Shown: positions 50,589 to 62,352 of the stretch, piece by piece
How positions within the stretch are numbered: the first letter of the stretch is position 1
How the letters are laid out: each line of letters opens with the position of its first letter
Assembly (NCBI GenBank): GCA_036417435.1
Contig: CM070899.1
Coordinates: forward strand, 173,009,494 to 173,073,493
Direction of reading: 5' to 3'
Source: Inia geoffrensis
Lineage: Eukaryota; Chordata; Mammalia; Artiodactyla; Iniidae
DNA: 64,000 nucleotides
Translations under genes and position numbers: made by a program
Notes under the pieces: model-generated
Told to the model about the DNA's origin: nothing
Seen by the model: the letters and a program-made list of their open reading frames with translations, nothing else
The model's database searches: none

Positions 50589-50824
50589 TTTTTTTTTTTT
50601 TTTTTTTTTTAATTTAATTTTTTTTTTTTTTTTGCGTTACGCGGGCCTCTCACTGTTGTGGCCTCTCCCGTTGCGGAGCACAGGCTCCGGACGCGCAGGC
50701 TCAGCGGCCATGGCTCACGGGCCCAGCCCCTCCGCGGCATGTGGGATCTTCCCGGACCGGAGCACGAACCCGTGTCCCCTGCATCGGCAGGCGGACTCTC
50801 AACCACTGCGCCATGAGGGAAGCC
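50589..50824 (-). mobile_element. CHR-type SINE with double T tract
   Basis: Reversed CHR body with perfect 11 bp duplications 'cttttcaagtg' at 50578-50588 and 50825-50835. The A tail (T on this strand) is split by 'aatttaattt' into two runs, showing tail mutation or expansion. Confidence 0.95.
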
Positions 50825-51029
50825 CTTTTCAAGTGCTTTTTTGCCATCTTTAGATCTTGGCAAAGTGTTCAAATATTTTGCTCATTTTTTAATTGGATTT
50901 TCTTATGATTGAGTTTCAAGAGTTGTTTATTCTGCACAGAAGCCATTGTCAGATATATTATTTGCAATCTTCTCCCAGTCTGTGGCTTGCCTTCTCATTC
51001 TCTTAATATCTTTTTTTAACATTCTGCCT

Positions 51030-51955
51030 ATTTTTAACACTACTTCTTAATTTACAGATGACCAGATATAAAAGCATCAATATGTGGATTATGGCTACTC
51101 ACATGGTTAAATTTACCTAACAGATACCTACATAGCCTCCACATGTAATTTTTATATAGTTCTCTTAATATCCATGCGGTTTTCTAATAGCCCAAGCTTG
51201 CTTCGAACATACTTCATAGGAGCAAAATTTTTTTGTTTTTCCTTAGCAGGGAAGCCTGATGTCAAAGTATAATTTTAAAAAGTTAAAAACAACTTGTGAA
51301 TTATATCATGATCACTTAAAGATTTATTTAAGTCAGGATTAAGGAGCCAGAAGGCTCCAAAGCTGATTCAAAGGAGTATAAATCTGAAAAACTTGCAAAC
51401 TAATTTTCTACACATTACCATCGAACTTTATGGAGTCTGGGGCCTAAGTGATAGTAAGCAGAAGTCAGTTACATCTTCCTCTAGAAAAATCAGATGATCT
51501 TTCAGTGGACTTGGACAGTGCCCTAGTATGACTTTGAAAGAGTATGGTAATCTTTTTGCCTTATTTCTAAGTTTTGGATTAATTAAAATAAATTTTTTTT
51601 TCATTTTATTAATACTCTGGTCCATCAAAATATGGAATACAAAGTGGGTTGCAAAGAAGGGAATCAACCAACCAGAGACAGATCTTTTTTGGCTCCTGAA
51701 ATCCGATGTAAATACTAACTAGTGCAGAACAGGTTCTCTGACGTAACCATTTCAAAGCACAGGATGGTTCAAACTAGGCTGATTATGCAGAGAATCTCCT
51801 GCAACCAATAGCTGCTGGGAAATCAAACTAGAGAACTCTGGTCAGTGGTTTCGTTACTAACCTACACTCTCCCAAATTACAATTGAGTCAGAAAATGGCC
51901 AAGTACCAGCACGATAGATTGTTTTGATTCTAGACGTTCCTTTAGCTCACATGAA
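51030..51955. other. Intergenic, no element recognised
   Basis: No exon or clear repeat. Open frames are short and featureless. Confidence 0.45.
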
Positions 51956-51959
51956 GTAC

Positions 51960-52525
51960 TGATTCATTCCCCAGAACCTGTGACTATGCTACCTTACATG
52001 GTAAAAGGATCTTGAGATGGGGAGATTATCCTGGATGGTTTAGGTAAACCTAAATGTAATTGCCAGGGCCCTTAAAAGAAGGGCCCAGGAGGATCAGGAT
52101 CAAGAATAGGAGAGGTAGGGCTTCCCTGGTGGTGCAGTGGTTGAGAGTCCGCCTGCCGATGCAGGGGACACAGGTTTGTGCCCCGGTCCGGGAAGATCCC
52201 ACATGCTGCGGAGCGGCTGGGCCCGTGAGCCATGGCCGCTGAGCCTGCGCGTAGTAAGAGGCCCACGTACAGCAAAAAAAAAAGAGTAGGAGAGGTGAAG
52301 AAAGAAGCAAGATTTTGGAGTGAGGTGAGGAAGGGGCTAGGAGCCCAGGAATGCAGGAGGCCTCTGAGAAAGGCAAGGAAAGCTTGTCCCCTGAAGTCTG
52401 CAGAAGGAATGCAGCCCTGCTGGCACCTTGATTTTAGAATACAGTTCTGGAACAAATTTTTGTTGTTTTTAATCACTAAATCTGTGGTGATCAAGTTACA
52501 CCAGCAGGAGGAAACTAAAAGAGGA
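51960..52525 (+). mobile_element. MaLR-like LTR remnant
   Basis: Order 'ccccagaacctgtgactatg', 'ttgagatggggagattatcc', 'ggaatgcagccctgctggca', 'ccttgattttagaa' and a 3' end 'ccagcaggaggaaactaa', the same class as 16715-17292. A SINE at 52117-52281 splits it. Confidence 0.7.
52117..52281 (+). mobile_element. CHR-type SINE with internal deletion
   Basis: The CHR body runs normally to 'gctgagcctgcgcg' and then jumps to 'tagtaagaggcccacg', losing about 45 bp. Near-perfect duplications (one mismatch in 15) lie at 52102-52116 and 52282-52296. Confidence 0.93.
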
Positions 52526-52714
52526 CCACATCTGCTTTCCCAAACAATTTGAGATCCGTGAACTAGAAGGTCTAGCAGAGGTTTTACTTGGGTGAAGCAA
52601 TTTGTGGTTTCCATAGCTCTTACTCACAGAAAAAGCTGTGTAGGTATTACATTGAGGTTTATAAATATTAAAACCTAATTGTTCCTTACATCTTTAAGTT
52701 CAACTATTTTTTTC

Positions 52715-52900
52715 TTTCAGTTTTATTGAGATATAATTCACATACAGCACTGTATGTTTAAGGTGTACAGCATAATTACTTACGTGTATTGTAATTATTT
52801 AATTACCACAGAAAGTTTAGTTAACATTATCTCATACAAATACAAAAAAAAAAAAAAAGAAATACCAGTACCCATTTATCTTATAACCGAAAGTTTGTAC
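52715..52900 (-). mobile_element. Antisense L1 fragment
   Basis: Reversed old L1 3' segment ('ttttattgagatataattca', 'gtttaaggtgtacagc') containing an A run at 52843-52858. Confidence 0.6.
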
Positions 52901-53995
52901 CTTTTGTCCACCTTTATAAGTTCCACTTATAAATCTTAAGTTCATCTTCTAAATGACTGTTAAAATGGACTAAATTATTTACCTATTAACAGTTATTTTC
53001 AAGATTATTTATCCCATTATTAAACATAGTTGGATTGTCTTAAATAATTTTAAAATGTACTTTTAAATTATTTGAATATTGTAAATACTTCAAATCTTAC
53101 TAAACCTTCTCACATATTTAGATAATTCTAGTAAATCTAACATGTATTTAATGTAATAGATCCTCCTTTTCTTAAATATTCACTCTCAGCAAATTTTCTA
53201 ATAACTTTTACCTTAAAATCAACAAATCTAACATCAATCATCCATTTATGTATTTTAAGTTAAAATCATAAATTAGTATGTTAGAGTCTCTAATATAACA
53301 AATCTTAAATATTACACCTATTTTACATACTAAATAGGCATGGAATATTCTTAAACCTAACACGAAAGCATTATACTATGGGTTTGATTTACTTAATCCT
53401 TCACATATTCAGACTTGGTTTAAAAGACCCTTCTTTATTCAAACAGACCCTTCTCACTGAGAAAACAATTATATAATCCTAAGCAAAGCTGATTTATCAT
53501 TTCAGTGGGCTATCTCTGACCTGAGATTTTTGTGGGGATTTGGAGACTTGGTGCTGTCGTCATCTAGGAGGAGTCTTCTGCAACAGTAGCAAAGGCAACA
53601 TGAGTTCTATGACAGAGAATCAATGCCCTCCGAATGGGGCTGGGTATTTCATCATTTCTTTCAAATTAATCACTTTATTTTGGTAGATGAGAAATAACTC
53701 AAAGTCAGGGTACATCGTAACTCGACAGGAATCATCTAATCTATCTATTGCTTGATTCTATGCTGAATTATTTTCACATTCCATTTAAATTAGAGCCTAT
53801 TGAATTCTGCCTAACTAGAAAATGAGATTATTTCTGGCACTGGATCCAGTTGCTGAGCCAACAGGAGATGGGAAGTCAAATATAGCTAGTTACTGTGGAA
53901 TTGGTGGAGAGATGAGATGCAAGCCACAGTATTTACGAATGTGTTGAGAGGATCAGATAACTGTCATAAGTTAACAATGACATCTACTATTTTGA
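52900..53995. other. AT-rich intergenic sequence
   Basis: Strongly AT-rich to about 53450, with recurrent 'aaatctta/taaaccta' words. No gene is supported. Confidence 0.45.
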
Positions 53996-53999
53996 GCAT

Positions 54000-54175
54000 T
54001 CCACACACCAGGCCGTATGCTAACCACTCTATTATATTAACTCATTTTTCCACAATAACCTTATGAAGGTAAATGTATTTATTCCTAGTCTGTAATAAGA
54101 GACTGACTCAGAGAGGGAAAGTGACCTGCCCAAAGTCACAAGTTTAGTAAGTGGCAGAGCCAGGATTCAAAAGAG
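54000..54175 (-). mobile_element. MIR SINE, antisense
   Basis: The core and tRNA side read reversed: 'ctgactcagagagggaaagt', 'gacctgcccaaagtcacaag', 'gtggcagagccaggattcaa' match the MIR order. Confidence 0.8.
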
Positions 54176-54179
54176 GTAT

Positions 54180-55340
54180 ATGTCGTTTTAAAGCTGTTAA
54201 CTATCAATGGAGAAGGTTCTAGAAACTTTTAGCTCTGGATTCATTTTCTCCTATCAACAGAATGAAGGGGAAATGAAAGAATTCCCTGCGGATATGCTTT
54301 GTCCAGAAAGAAGGTTCAGGAGATGCATAGGCATGGTGGAAATCCCTTGTCTAGCCAAGAGAGTTTGGATTCAAAAAAGAGACCCTGTGGTCAGAAGAGG
54401 CTTGGAGAAGGATTTCATGTTCTGGGGATAAATCAGTTGTATGCCTGACTGAGCTAAATAGGGACTCTGGATTCTTCTGCTTCATAACAAAACAAAAAGC
54501 AAATGTAAATCAGGTCTTTTCTGTTCCTTCCTCATTAGTGTTATAATTTCCTTTTTTGTGAATTCTTAACTTTAATAAAGTTCATAAAACAATGTGCACA
54601 ACTTAATAGAATGAACATATGTACCCACATCCTGTCATTGTCCTCTTGGTCCATGCAGAATTCCTCCCTGGAAACAAACACCTTCATATGGTCGTGGCTA
54701 CCACTCTCATTCAAGACCATCTTCTACCTCCAAAGTTTTCCCAGGGTGGGCTTAGGGCTGTGACTGATCCTCCCTGCAAAGAACCTACAGAGCTCCCCAG
54801 TGATGGGTATAAGATATAGGGATAAGGAGAAATCTAACAGGGGAAAGACTTTGATCTCCTATTCGCCCCTTTTATTTCCTGGAGCTTGTGACATGGAGAT
54901 AACTCAGATCTGAGCTAACAGAGAAAAACAAAGATTCAAAACAATTGACACTGATAAATGTTACTTAATGGGGAAATCCTCAGTAGCAGTGGATGCCAAT
55001 GAGTTATGACTTCCAAAGACCCCCACTGGATTCCATCTGCACGTAGACCCCTGCATTTCTAATGAGAGCCCCTTAGTGATATCTTCTGCTAAGAGACAAC
55101 TTTCAATGCACATCTTTTTGGGAGAAACCAGACACCCCTGCTTTTGAAAGCGGAGGAACAATCTGCGTATATGCCCATGAAAGTGAGAATTAAAAGTTTT
55201 TATGCTCCAGTTTCAAGAAAAGAAGTCTGTCCTTTTGCTACAGTGCCACAGTGCAGGGAGTGTGCGGCCCAATCCAGGAGACACTGCTAATGTAGAGCAC
55301 AATCCCATGGTGCCTCTCTAGCACCAGGCACTGCCGTAGT
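54180..55340. other. Intergenic, no element recognised
   Basis: No exon or repeat was assigned. Short open frames (54207-54431, 54619-54819) have no recognisable family features. Confidence 0.45.
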
Positions 55341-55344
55341 GCAA

Positions 55345-56205
55345 GCTATTGTCATATTTGTCCCCTAATTGGGCATGTGCACAGTCTATTTTTCTTGCTT
55401 TCTTTCTCTCTGCACTCACTGGATCCAGTGCAATCTTTCAAAAGCACAAATCTGATTATCTAAATCCTCTTCTTGAAACTCCCCAAAGCTTGCTCATTGT
55501 CTGTCATCGGCCTCCTCCTCTCCAGATGATTAGACCCCATGCAGCCTAGGCAGACTTATCTCACACCTGTTTCTCACTGATATTTTAGTTCCACCAGAGC
55601 TTCCCTCCTACCTCAAGGCCTTTGCAAGTGATGTTTACTCTGCCAGGAATGCACTTTTCTTTCTGCTTTGCTTAGATAACAACTATTTATCTTTTGGATC
55701 TCTATTTGAAAGTAACTTCTAGGGCTTCCCTGGTGGCACAGTGGTTGAGAGTCCTCCTGACGAAGCAGGGGATACGGGTTCGTGCCCCAGTTCAGGAAGA
55801 TCCCACATGCCGCGGAGCGGCTGGGCCTGTGAGCCATGGCCTTTGAGCCTGTGCGTCCGGAGCCTGTGCTCCGCAATGGGAGAGGCCACAACAATGAGAG
55901 GCCCACATCCCACAACCCACAAAAAAAAAAAAAAAAAAAAAAAAGTAACTTCTATACAGAAATTATACCTGCTCTTCTGGACCAGACCAAGGTCTGTTCC
56001 CACTAAATTCTTTCTTTGTCCCCTGTACTTTCATAATTTCATATGGCTCTGATTAATGTTTCATCCCCAGCAGACTGTTAGATTCTAGAGAGCAGGGGCT
56101 GTGTTTTTTTTTTCCACGCAGCATTTTCTGCTCAGTGTCTATCACAATGCTTAGCTTAGTAGGTAAGCGCTAAGTATTTGTTGGATGAATGGATACACGA
56201 AATGA
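55345..56205 (+). mobile_element. L2 LINE 3' part
   Basis: Order 'ctacctcaaggcctttgcaa', 'tctgccaggaatgcactttt', 'gattctagagagcaggggct', 'aagtatttgttggatgaatg' is sense L2. A SINE at 55722-55942 interrupts it. Confidence 0.8.
55722..55942 (+). mobile_element. CHR-type SINE (tRNA-derived)
   Basis: Full-length CHR body with an A tail of about 24. Perfect 12 bp duplications 'aagtaacttcta' lie at 55710-55721 and 55943-55954. Confidence 0.95.
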
Positions 56206-57095
56206 AAAACATTGGATTTAAGAGTAGGCAATGTGTGTTATATGAAAACTCCACTAATAACTACTGTGTGACCTTAGAGTTATAGAATCTCTTGATCTCA
56301 GTTTCTTCTATTGAAAAATGAAGAAATTAAAGTAGATCATGTTTACTGTTGCTTCAGTTATAAAGTTCTCTGAATACAGGCACACCTTGTTTTCTTGCAC
56401 TTAGCAATATGAGAAATTGCTGCAGAATTCTGGGATGAATCATTTGGAGAGAGTCAAGTTAGAATATTATCAGAAATATTTGAGATTGCTGACTGAGTCT
56501 GATGAGGTCAAACCTGGATGCCCCAGATTACTCTGGTAACCCCCTGGCAGGCACAACGAAGGCTGTGCTCTTTGCCTTATGGTGGCCAGGAATGTGTTCT
56601 TAGGGGATGTAGCTGTGGCCTGGGTGCTGCATTTGCAAGTGGCCAACGCCTTGGAGGCCAGATAGGGCCAAGCAAATGTGGTAAAGTGTAAAACCTCAAT
56701 TTGGTGCATATCTAATCCACAGGGTTTTTTTTAATTGCTTTTAAAAATGTTATTTTCTTCTCTATGGTGAAATCTGACATAATGTCGTAGAGCAAAATAC
56801 TCCCCTCCACCCTTTTTAAAAACAGAATATCTTTTTTTATTTTAAGCTTTAGGGGCCATTAAAGACAAAATGTTTTCTATGCCATTAGTGTGTGTCCTCT
56901 AGATGGCAGAACAGGATTTCATTTTGCACTGTTGAATCCTCTTGGCTATTTAATTGAAGTTGCCTATTGCAGAAAGTTCTTAGTTATTTGGTAACTGAAA
57001 GACTCAATATGTGTTTAAAAATTTCTTTTCTTACAGATAACATCTCACCTATCCAAAGTCACAGGACTGAGAGGCAAGGTACATTAATGGAAAAT
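56205..57095. other. Intergenic, no element recognised
   Basis: Non-coding; nothing was recognised with confidence. Confidence 0.45.
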
Positions 57096-57112
57096 CTGAA
57101 CAATACATTTTT

Positions 57113-57420
57113 ATTTTTATTACTTAAAAAAAAATTATTTATTCATTTAATTAATTTTGGGCTGCATTGGGTCTTCATTGCTGCACAGGGCTTTCTCTAG
57201 TTGTGGCTAGTGTGGGCTGCTGTTCCTTGCGGTGTGTGGGCTTTTCATTGCGGTGGCTTCTCTTGTTGCAGAGCACAACCTCTAGGCGCACAGGTTTCAG
57301 TAGTTGTGGCTCCTGGACTTAGTTGCTCCAAGGCATGTGGGATCTTCCGGGACCAGGGCTTGAACCTGTGTCCCCTGCATTGGCAGGCGGATTCTTAACC
57401 ACTGCGCCACCAGGGAAGCC
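57113..57420 (-). mobile_element. Long tRNA-derived SINE, antisense
   Basis: A 300 bp SINE with an extended 3' body ('gggctgcattgggtcttcat') and reversed head ending 'ccagggaagcc'. Perfect 17 bp duplications 'ctgaacaatacattttt' lie at 57096-57112 and 57421-57437. Confidence 0.95.
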
Positions 57421-57639
57421 CTGAACAATACATTTTTTAAAAGTCCAAAATATTTGATGTTCTCAAGTTGCATGTTTTCTTGAATAAATTGCTAATTATC
57501 TTGCCAAAATGTAGCTCCTGCTCTACCAGCTTTAAAGGATAGATAAGACCTGTTGTTAATCGACATTTATTGTTTCGACTTAATGAACATCACTGGAGTC
57601 CTTGAAAATTATTCTCTTACGCTCTAGGTTAAAAATGTT

Positions 57640-58935
57640 GTTACAAATGTAAGGCCAGAAACTATCAAGCTCTTAGAGGAAAACATAGGCAGAACACTCT
57701 ATGACATAAATCACAGCAAGATCCTTTTTGACCCACCTCCCAGAGAAATGGAAATAAAAACAAAAATAAACAAATGGGACCTAATGAAACTTCAAAGCTT
57801 TTGCACAGCAAAGAGAACCATAAACAAGGCCAAAAGACAACCCTCAGAATGGGAGAAAATATTTGCAAATGAAGCACCTGACAAAGGATTAATCTCCAAA
57901 ATTTACAAGCAGCTCATGCAGCTCAATGACAAAAAAACAAACAACCCAATCCAAAAATGGGCAGAAGACCTAAATAGACATTTCTCCAAAGAAGATATAC
58001 AGACTGCCAACAAACACATGAAAGAATGTTCAACATCATTAATCATTAGAGAAATGCAAATCAAAACTACAATGAGATATCATCTCCCACTAGTCAGAAT
58101 GGCCATCATCAAAAAATCTAGAAACAATAAATGCTGGAGAGGGTGTGGAGAAAAGGGAACACTCTTGCACTGCTGGTGGGAATGTGAATTGGTACAGCCA
58201 CTGTGGAGAACAGTATGGAGGTTCCTTAAAAAACTACAAATAGAACTACCATATGACCCAGCAATCCCATTACTGGGCATATACCCTGAGAAAACCATAA
58301 TTCAAAAAGAGTCATGTACCACAATGTTCATTGCAGTTCTATTTACAATAGCCAGGAAATGGAAACAACCTACGTGTCCATCATTGGATGAATGGATAAA
58401 GAATATGTGGCACGTGTATACGATGGAATATTACTCAGCCGTAAAAAGAAACAAAATTGAGCTCTTTGTAATGAGGTGGATGGACCTAGAGTCTGTCATA
58501 CAGAGCGAAGTAAGTCAGAAAGAGAAAGACAAATACCGTATGCTAACACATATATATGGAATTTAAGGGAAAAAAAATGTCATGAAGAACCTAGGGGTAA
58601 GACAGGAATAAAGACACAGACCTACTAGAGAATGGACTTGAGGATATGGGGAGGGGGAAGGGTAAGCTGTGACAAAGCAAGAGAGTGGCATGGACATATA
58701 TACACTACCAAACATAAAATAGATAGCTAGTGGGAAGCAGCCGCATAGCACAGGGAGATCAGCTCGGTGATTTGTGACCACCTAGAGGGGTGGGATAGGG
58801 AGGGTGGGAGGGAGGGAGACGCAAGAGGGAAGACATATGGGAACATATGTATATGTATAACTGATTCACTTTGTTATAAAGCAGAAACTAGCACACCATT
58901 GTAAAGCAACTATACTCCAATAAAGGTGTAAAAAA
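57640..58935 (+). mobile_element. Young 5'-truncated LINE-1 (ORF2 C-terminus + 3' UTR)
   Basis: The frame is open from the truncation point (about 57646) to TAA at 58564-58566, some 305 codons of L1 ORF2p C-terminal domain, beginning [13 protein letters not shown]. The Cys-rich motif C-x3-C-x7-H-x4-C ([18 protein letters not shown]) is intact. It is followed by 3' UTR and an A tail. Duplications 'aaaaatgtt' lie at 57631-57639 and 58936-58944. The lack of disabling changes shows it is the youngest L1 here. It has no reverse-transcriptase core, so it cannot move itself. Confidence 0.95.
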
Positions 58936-58944
58936 AAAAATGTT

Positions 58945-60190
58945 ACATTTCCCTTTATGTTGCAAATTTGCTCACTGACACATTTTTTCCCCCAAAGAAA
59001 TTTCAAAACTAAACTTTAGAATAGACCTGGCTTAGTTATTAGGAATTTTGGATGTCACATCCAAAAGATGGAATTTACATAAGGCTCCTTAAGCAATCAT
59101 CATTTATAAGAGTTTATGATATTATGAAATGTCATCTCTGAGTACAGTTGCCATCAGGGACTATTAGCTTTCCCATCTCTTAATAACCTATTCCTACCAG
59201 GGAATATATTTTCCACAGCAGACACAATAAATACTTATACATATGAGCAGACTTAAATACAAGTCACATTCACAGCTTTGATCTGAAAGATCCAAGGTGA
59301 TGTACTTGAGAGTTCAAGTTTAATCTTTCTTTTACAGAGGATCATCTTTCTGCCACAGAAACCTTGGATCTCATGTTTCCCAAATGAAGATCATTCTTTC
59401 TCCACTAATCGGGAGGTAAAGTAATAAAGGCTAATTTCTGGATTTTAGTTTTATATATATTGAGGTCTGCATTCTATATTTTTTGTTTTAGGTAGTAAAA
59501 CAGTGCTTTCTCAGTCTCTGATAATTTTGCCCAAGACTGACTAAAATAAGCAAAAAAGACACATAAATGTTGCCTAGAGTAATGACAGCTATGGCATTTA
59601 AGAGAGCGTTGCTGAGGATTCTGGGGCCAAGCCTGGCTTCAGAAGGAAAGGACACTATGATTGATGAGCATTTTCTGTCATGTGAAAGAGTAGGGAGGAG
59701 GGACAGGAACACAAATTTGCCTTCTCGTCTGGGTTCTGGCTGCATCATCAGAGGGATTTCAAGTTCATTTCTTCAAAGGAATTCAATAATGTGACTGCAT
59801 GATTAGACTAGCTCCACTAAGAGGTCTTTTTGAGTCCACTCTGCTTATAGTTTAGGCTAGAGATGAACAATTCCAAATTTCTAATCTCTTTATGCTTTTC
59901 TGAAGGCTTTGTCAGGCTTCTCACCAATTGCTCATTTGTGTTTTTTTGTTCTTCCCTGGTTAGCATGCAGGTAGAAGGTATTAGCTGGGGAAAATATTAC
60001 ACATTTTAAGGACCAGTAGCACTGATTCTTTTCAATTGAGGAATCTGGTCATTCATCTCAGACACAGATACTTGTTTAAAAACTGTTATGCAGCATGGTG
60101 CTTTGTTAGGTGAGGGATTCACAGTGCTGGGAAAAAACACCCTTGCCCTTCTGGAGTTTCCTTTTCGATTTGAGTTCCTCTAAAATTATT
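58945..60190. other. Intergenic, no element recognised
   Basis: No exon or clear repeat. Open frames at 59488-59794 lie on both strands and lack family features. Confidence 0.45.
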
Positions 60191-60194
60191 TCAT

Positions 60195-60740
60195 TGAATG
60201 GCTCTTCTGTGTCCACTTACTCCACCTATGTGCCAACTGTTATTCTAGGTGCTGTGAACACAGCAGTGACTAAAACAGACAAAGTTTCTGCTTTCATAAG
60301 TCTTTCATTTTAGGGGAAAGAATAAATGAATATACATATGGTGTAATATCAGTGATACACGCTATAAAGAAAAACAGGAGAAGTTAATAGGAGCAGAAAA
60401 CTGGTCAGGGAAGGTCCCTCTGTGGATTTTTAAAATTTAAGCAGAGATATGAATGAAGTGAAGGAGACACTTATTTGAAGACCTATGGGAAGAGTGTAGA
60501 GGGGCAGTAAGTACAAGCTGAGGTTCTCGCTGGGTGAGTGGAATGATCATGGGGGGAGCCACATGATCCAATTCTGTTGAGCCCCTAAGGGGAAGTGGTA
60601 AGATAACAAATTAGACATGTAGCCAGATATGAAACCATGGTAAGGACTTTGGCTTTTATTCCAAGCCTTTTGGGGCATATTGGAGGGTTGTGAACAGGGG
60701 AATGGTACAATCTGAATTTGTGTTAAAATATTCACATCGA
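60195..60740 (-). mobile_element. L2-like LINE fragment, antisense
   Basis: Order 'attctaggtgctgtgaacac', 'cagcagtgactaaaacagac', 'ctggtcagggaaggtccctc', 'atggtaaggactttggcttt', 'gaacaggggaatggtacaat' follows the antisense L2 3' end and the region next to it. Confidence 0.7.
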
Positions 60741-61059
60741 CAGAGTAAAGGCCAGGGAGGAAATGAGAGTAAGCATGGAGACCAGATAATAAAACTCTAC
60801 TGTAAAGAGTGATAAAAATTATCATAAAATTCATAAAAATCAAAATATCATAAAAATCAAAAAAATATTTAGAAATATTTTAATACTTTATATACAATTA
60901 TATATATACTATTGTCAAAATACTTAGAGGTTAAATCCACACACTTTTTAAGAAATTCTAAGCTTGCTAGCCCTTGTCTTATGTTGTCTAACTCAAACAT
61001 CTATATATGTCACATGATATTTTAGAATTTAAAGAACATATAAAAAACAGTGATTTCTT

Positions 61060-61181
61060 TCTTTTTTTTTTGGCCACACCATGTGGCATGTGGGATCTTA
61101 GTTCACTGACCAGGGATCGAACCCGCGCCCACCTGCAGTGGAAGCATCGAGTCTTAACCGCTGGATTGCCAGGGAAGTCCC
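61060..61181 (-). mobile_element. Short tRNA-derived SINE, antisense
   Basis: T run then reversed tRNA-like head ending 'gattgccagggaagtcc'. Duplications 'cagtgatttctt' and 'cagtaatttctt' (one mismatch) lie at 61048-61059 and 61182-61193. Confidence 0.93.
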
Positions 61182-61194
61182 CAGTAATTTCTTA

Positions 61195-62052
61195 ATTTAG
61201 GTACAAAAGAAACACCCAGGCCCCTCACCAGACTGCATAGACACCAATGATGCTCATTTTGAGATTACAGGGGACAAGTGAAAATATGTCCAGGCCTCAA
61301 CAAAACCTACATCTGGGCACCTGAAGGTCTAAGCAGTTTGGCTGGCAGTTCCAAGAATATATAGGGTGTTAAGAAAGAATGGTAGTTGTCATTATTACAA
61401 ACCCTCAATTTGAACATGTTAGTAGGATTATTTAACCTTCAAGTTGGAAAACAAAGATAAAAGTTTCCTCACAGTGATATTTGCTGAGGTTTTGGGGGTA
61501 GGGGGGGCAATGTTGTCATTAGTGTTATTTGCAAACATTTCTAGTTCATTCCCATTCTGGGCACATGAAACAAATGGGACTTTCTGACTCCTTGTGATTG
61601 GGAAGCCACATTGGTAATTCTGACCAATGAACTGAGAGTAGAAATAGTGCCCATCACTTCTGGGCCAAACCTTTAAATGCTCATACAAGATATTCCAGAG
61701 CTGTTTCCTCTGGCATGGAGACCAATACTTGGGGTAGTGTTTCCCAATCAGCTTGAGTCTCATAGTAGCAACAATGAGCAAATTCTACCCTGCTGCCCAA
61801 CCTCATTCCCTCCATCTCAGCTCTGGAGGACATATAGTAGGAACAGGAAATGAATCTTGGTAGCTTTATGCCACTTAAAATTTAAGATTACTTGTTAGTC
61901 CATATAACCTACATCCTGATAGGGGCAACAAAGTTCTCTATGAGTGGAAATACCATTTAAATGTCATTGTTAATAAATTGTCACACTTTCATTCAATTTG
62001 GCTAATAGGCCATTTCACTTATCCAAAGATACTGTTATTGACAGAGTAGTTA
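61195..62052. other. Intergenic, no element recognised
   Basis: No supported gene. A minus-strand frame at 61428-61781 has no features I can name. Confidence 0.4.
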
Positions 62053-62067
62053 TCAGGTGGGATTTTA

Positions 62068-62118
62068 TTTATTTATTTATTTATTTATTTTATTTTATTT
62101 TTTTTTATTTTTTTATAT
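62068..62118. repeat. (TTTA)n simple repeat
   Basis: This is the expanded A tail of the chimeric retropseudogene, read on the plus strand. Confidence 0.9.
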
Positions 62119-62226
62119 GTCATTTATTTAATGATTGATAATATTAATTGCGTTTAAGATAATCTGGGAATTATATGTTATTACTTTAAATATTCAGTAA
62201 TATTTAATGTACAGTATTTATTTTTT

Positions 62227-62352
62227 AAAAAACAGTGGTTAGATGCCACGAAGTAAGTGGCAATGCCTTAACCGTATGCGTGTTGTCAGACCCAAAGGTC
62301 TCTTCCATCCTTGTCAAGGGGAGTGCTAACCTTCTCTCCTTTCACACAACAC
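62227..62352 (-). ncRNA. U6atac snRNA copy (pseudogene part)
   Basis: Essentially full length (about 126 nt against 125 for the human gene). Where human U6atac, from memory, has the stem AGGCC/GGCCT, this copy has AGACC/GGTCT, so both sides changed and pairing is kept. It lacks its own promoter because it is an insertion flanked by target duplications. It is annotated as a pseudogene fragment, not an active gene. Confidence 0.8.

Larger units (their letters stand above)
49715..51030 (-). mobile_element. Antisense old L1
   Basis: Reversed L1 3' UTR and ORF2 end: 'actgtacatgtttaaagtgt', 'gtagtattccattgtataga', 'gtttaatttgcatttcggta', 'cagatatattatttgcaatc' in the expected order. SINEs at 49785-49905 and 50589-50824 split it. 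Confidence 0.85.

Noticed and set aside
52072..52614. 180-codon minus-strand open frame
   Set aside because: It is the complement of a MaLR-like LTR and a CHR SINE; there is no gene.
57748..58566. 272-codon open frame as a host gene
   Set aside because: It is L1 ORF2p C-terminal sequence within a flanked L1 insertion.
62227..62352. Functional U6atac gene
   Set aside because: It is bounded by target duplications and fused to a poly(A) segment, so it lacks the native upstream promoter.
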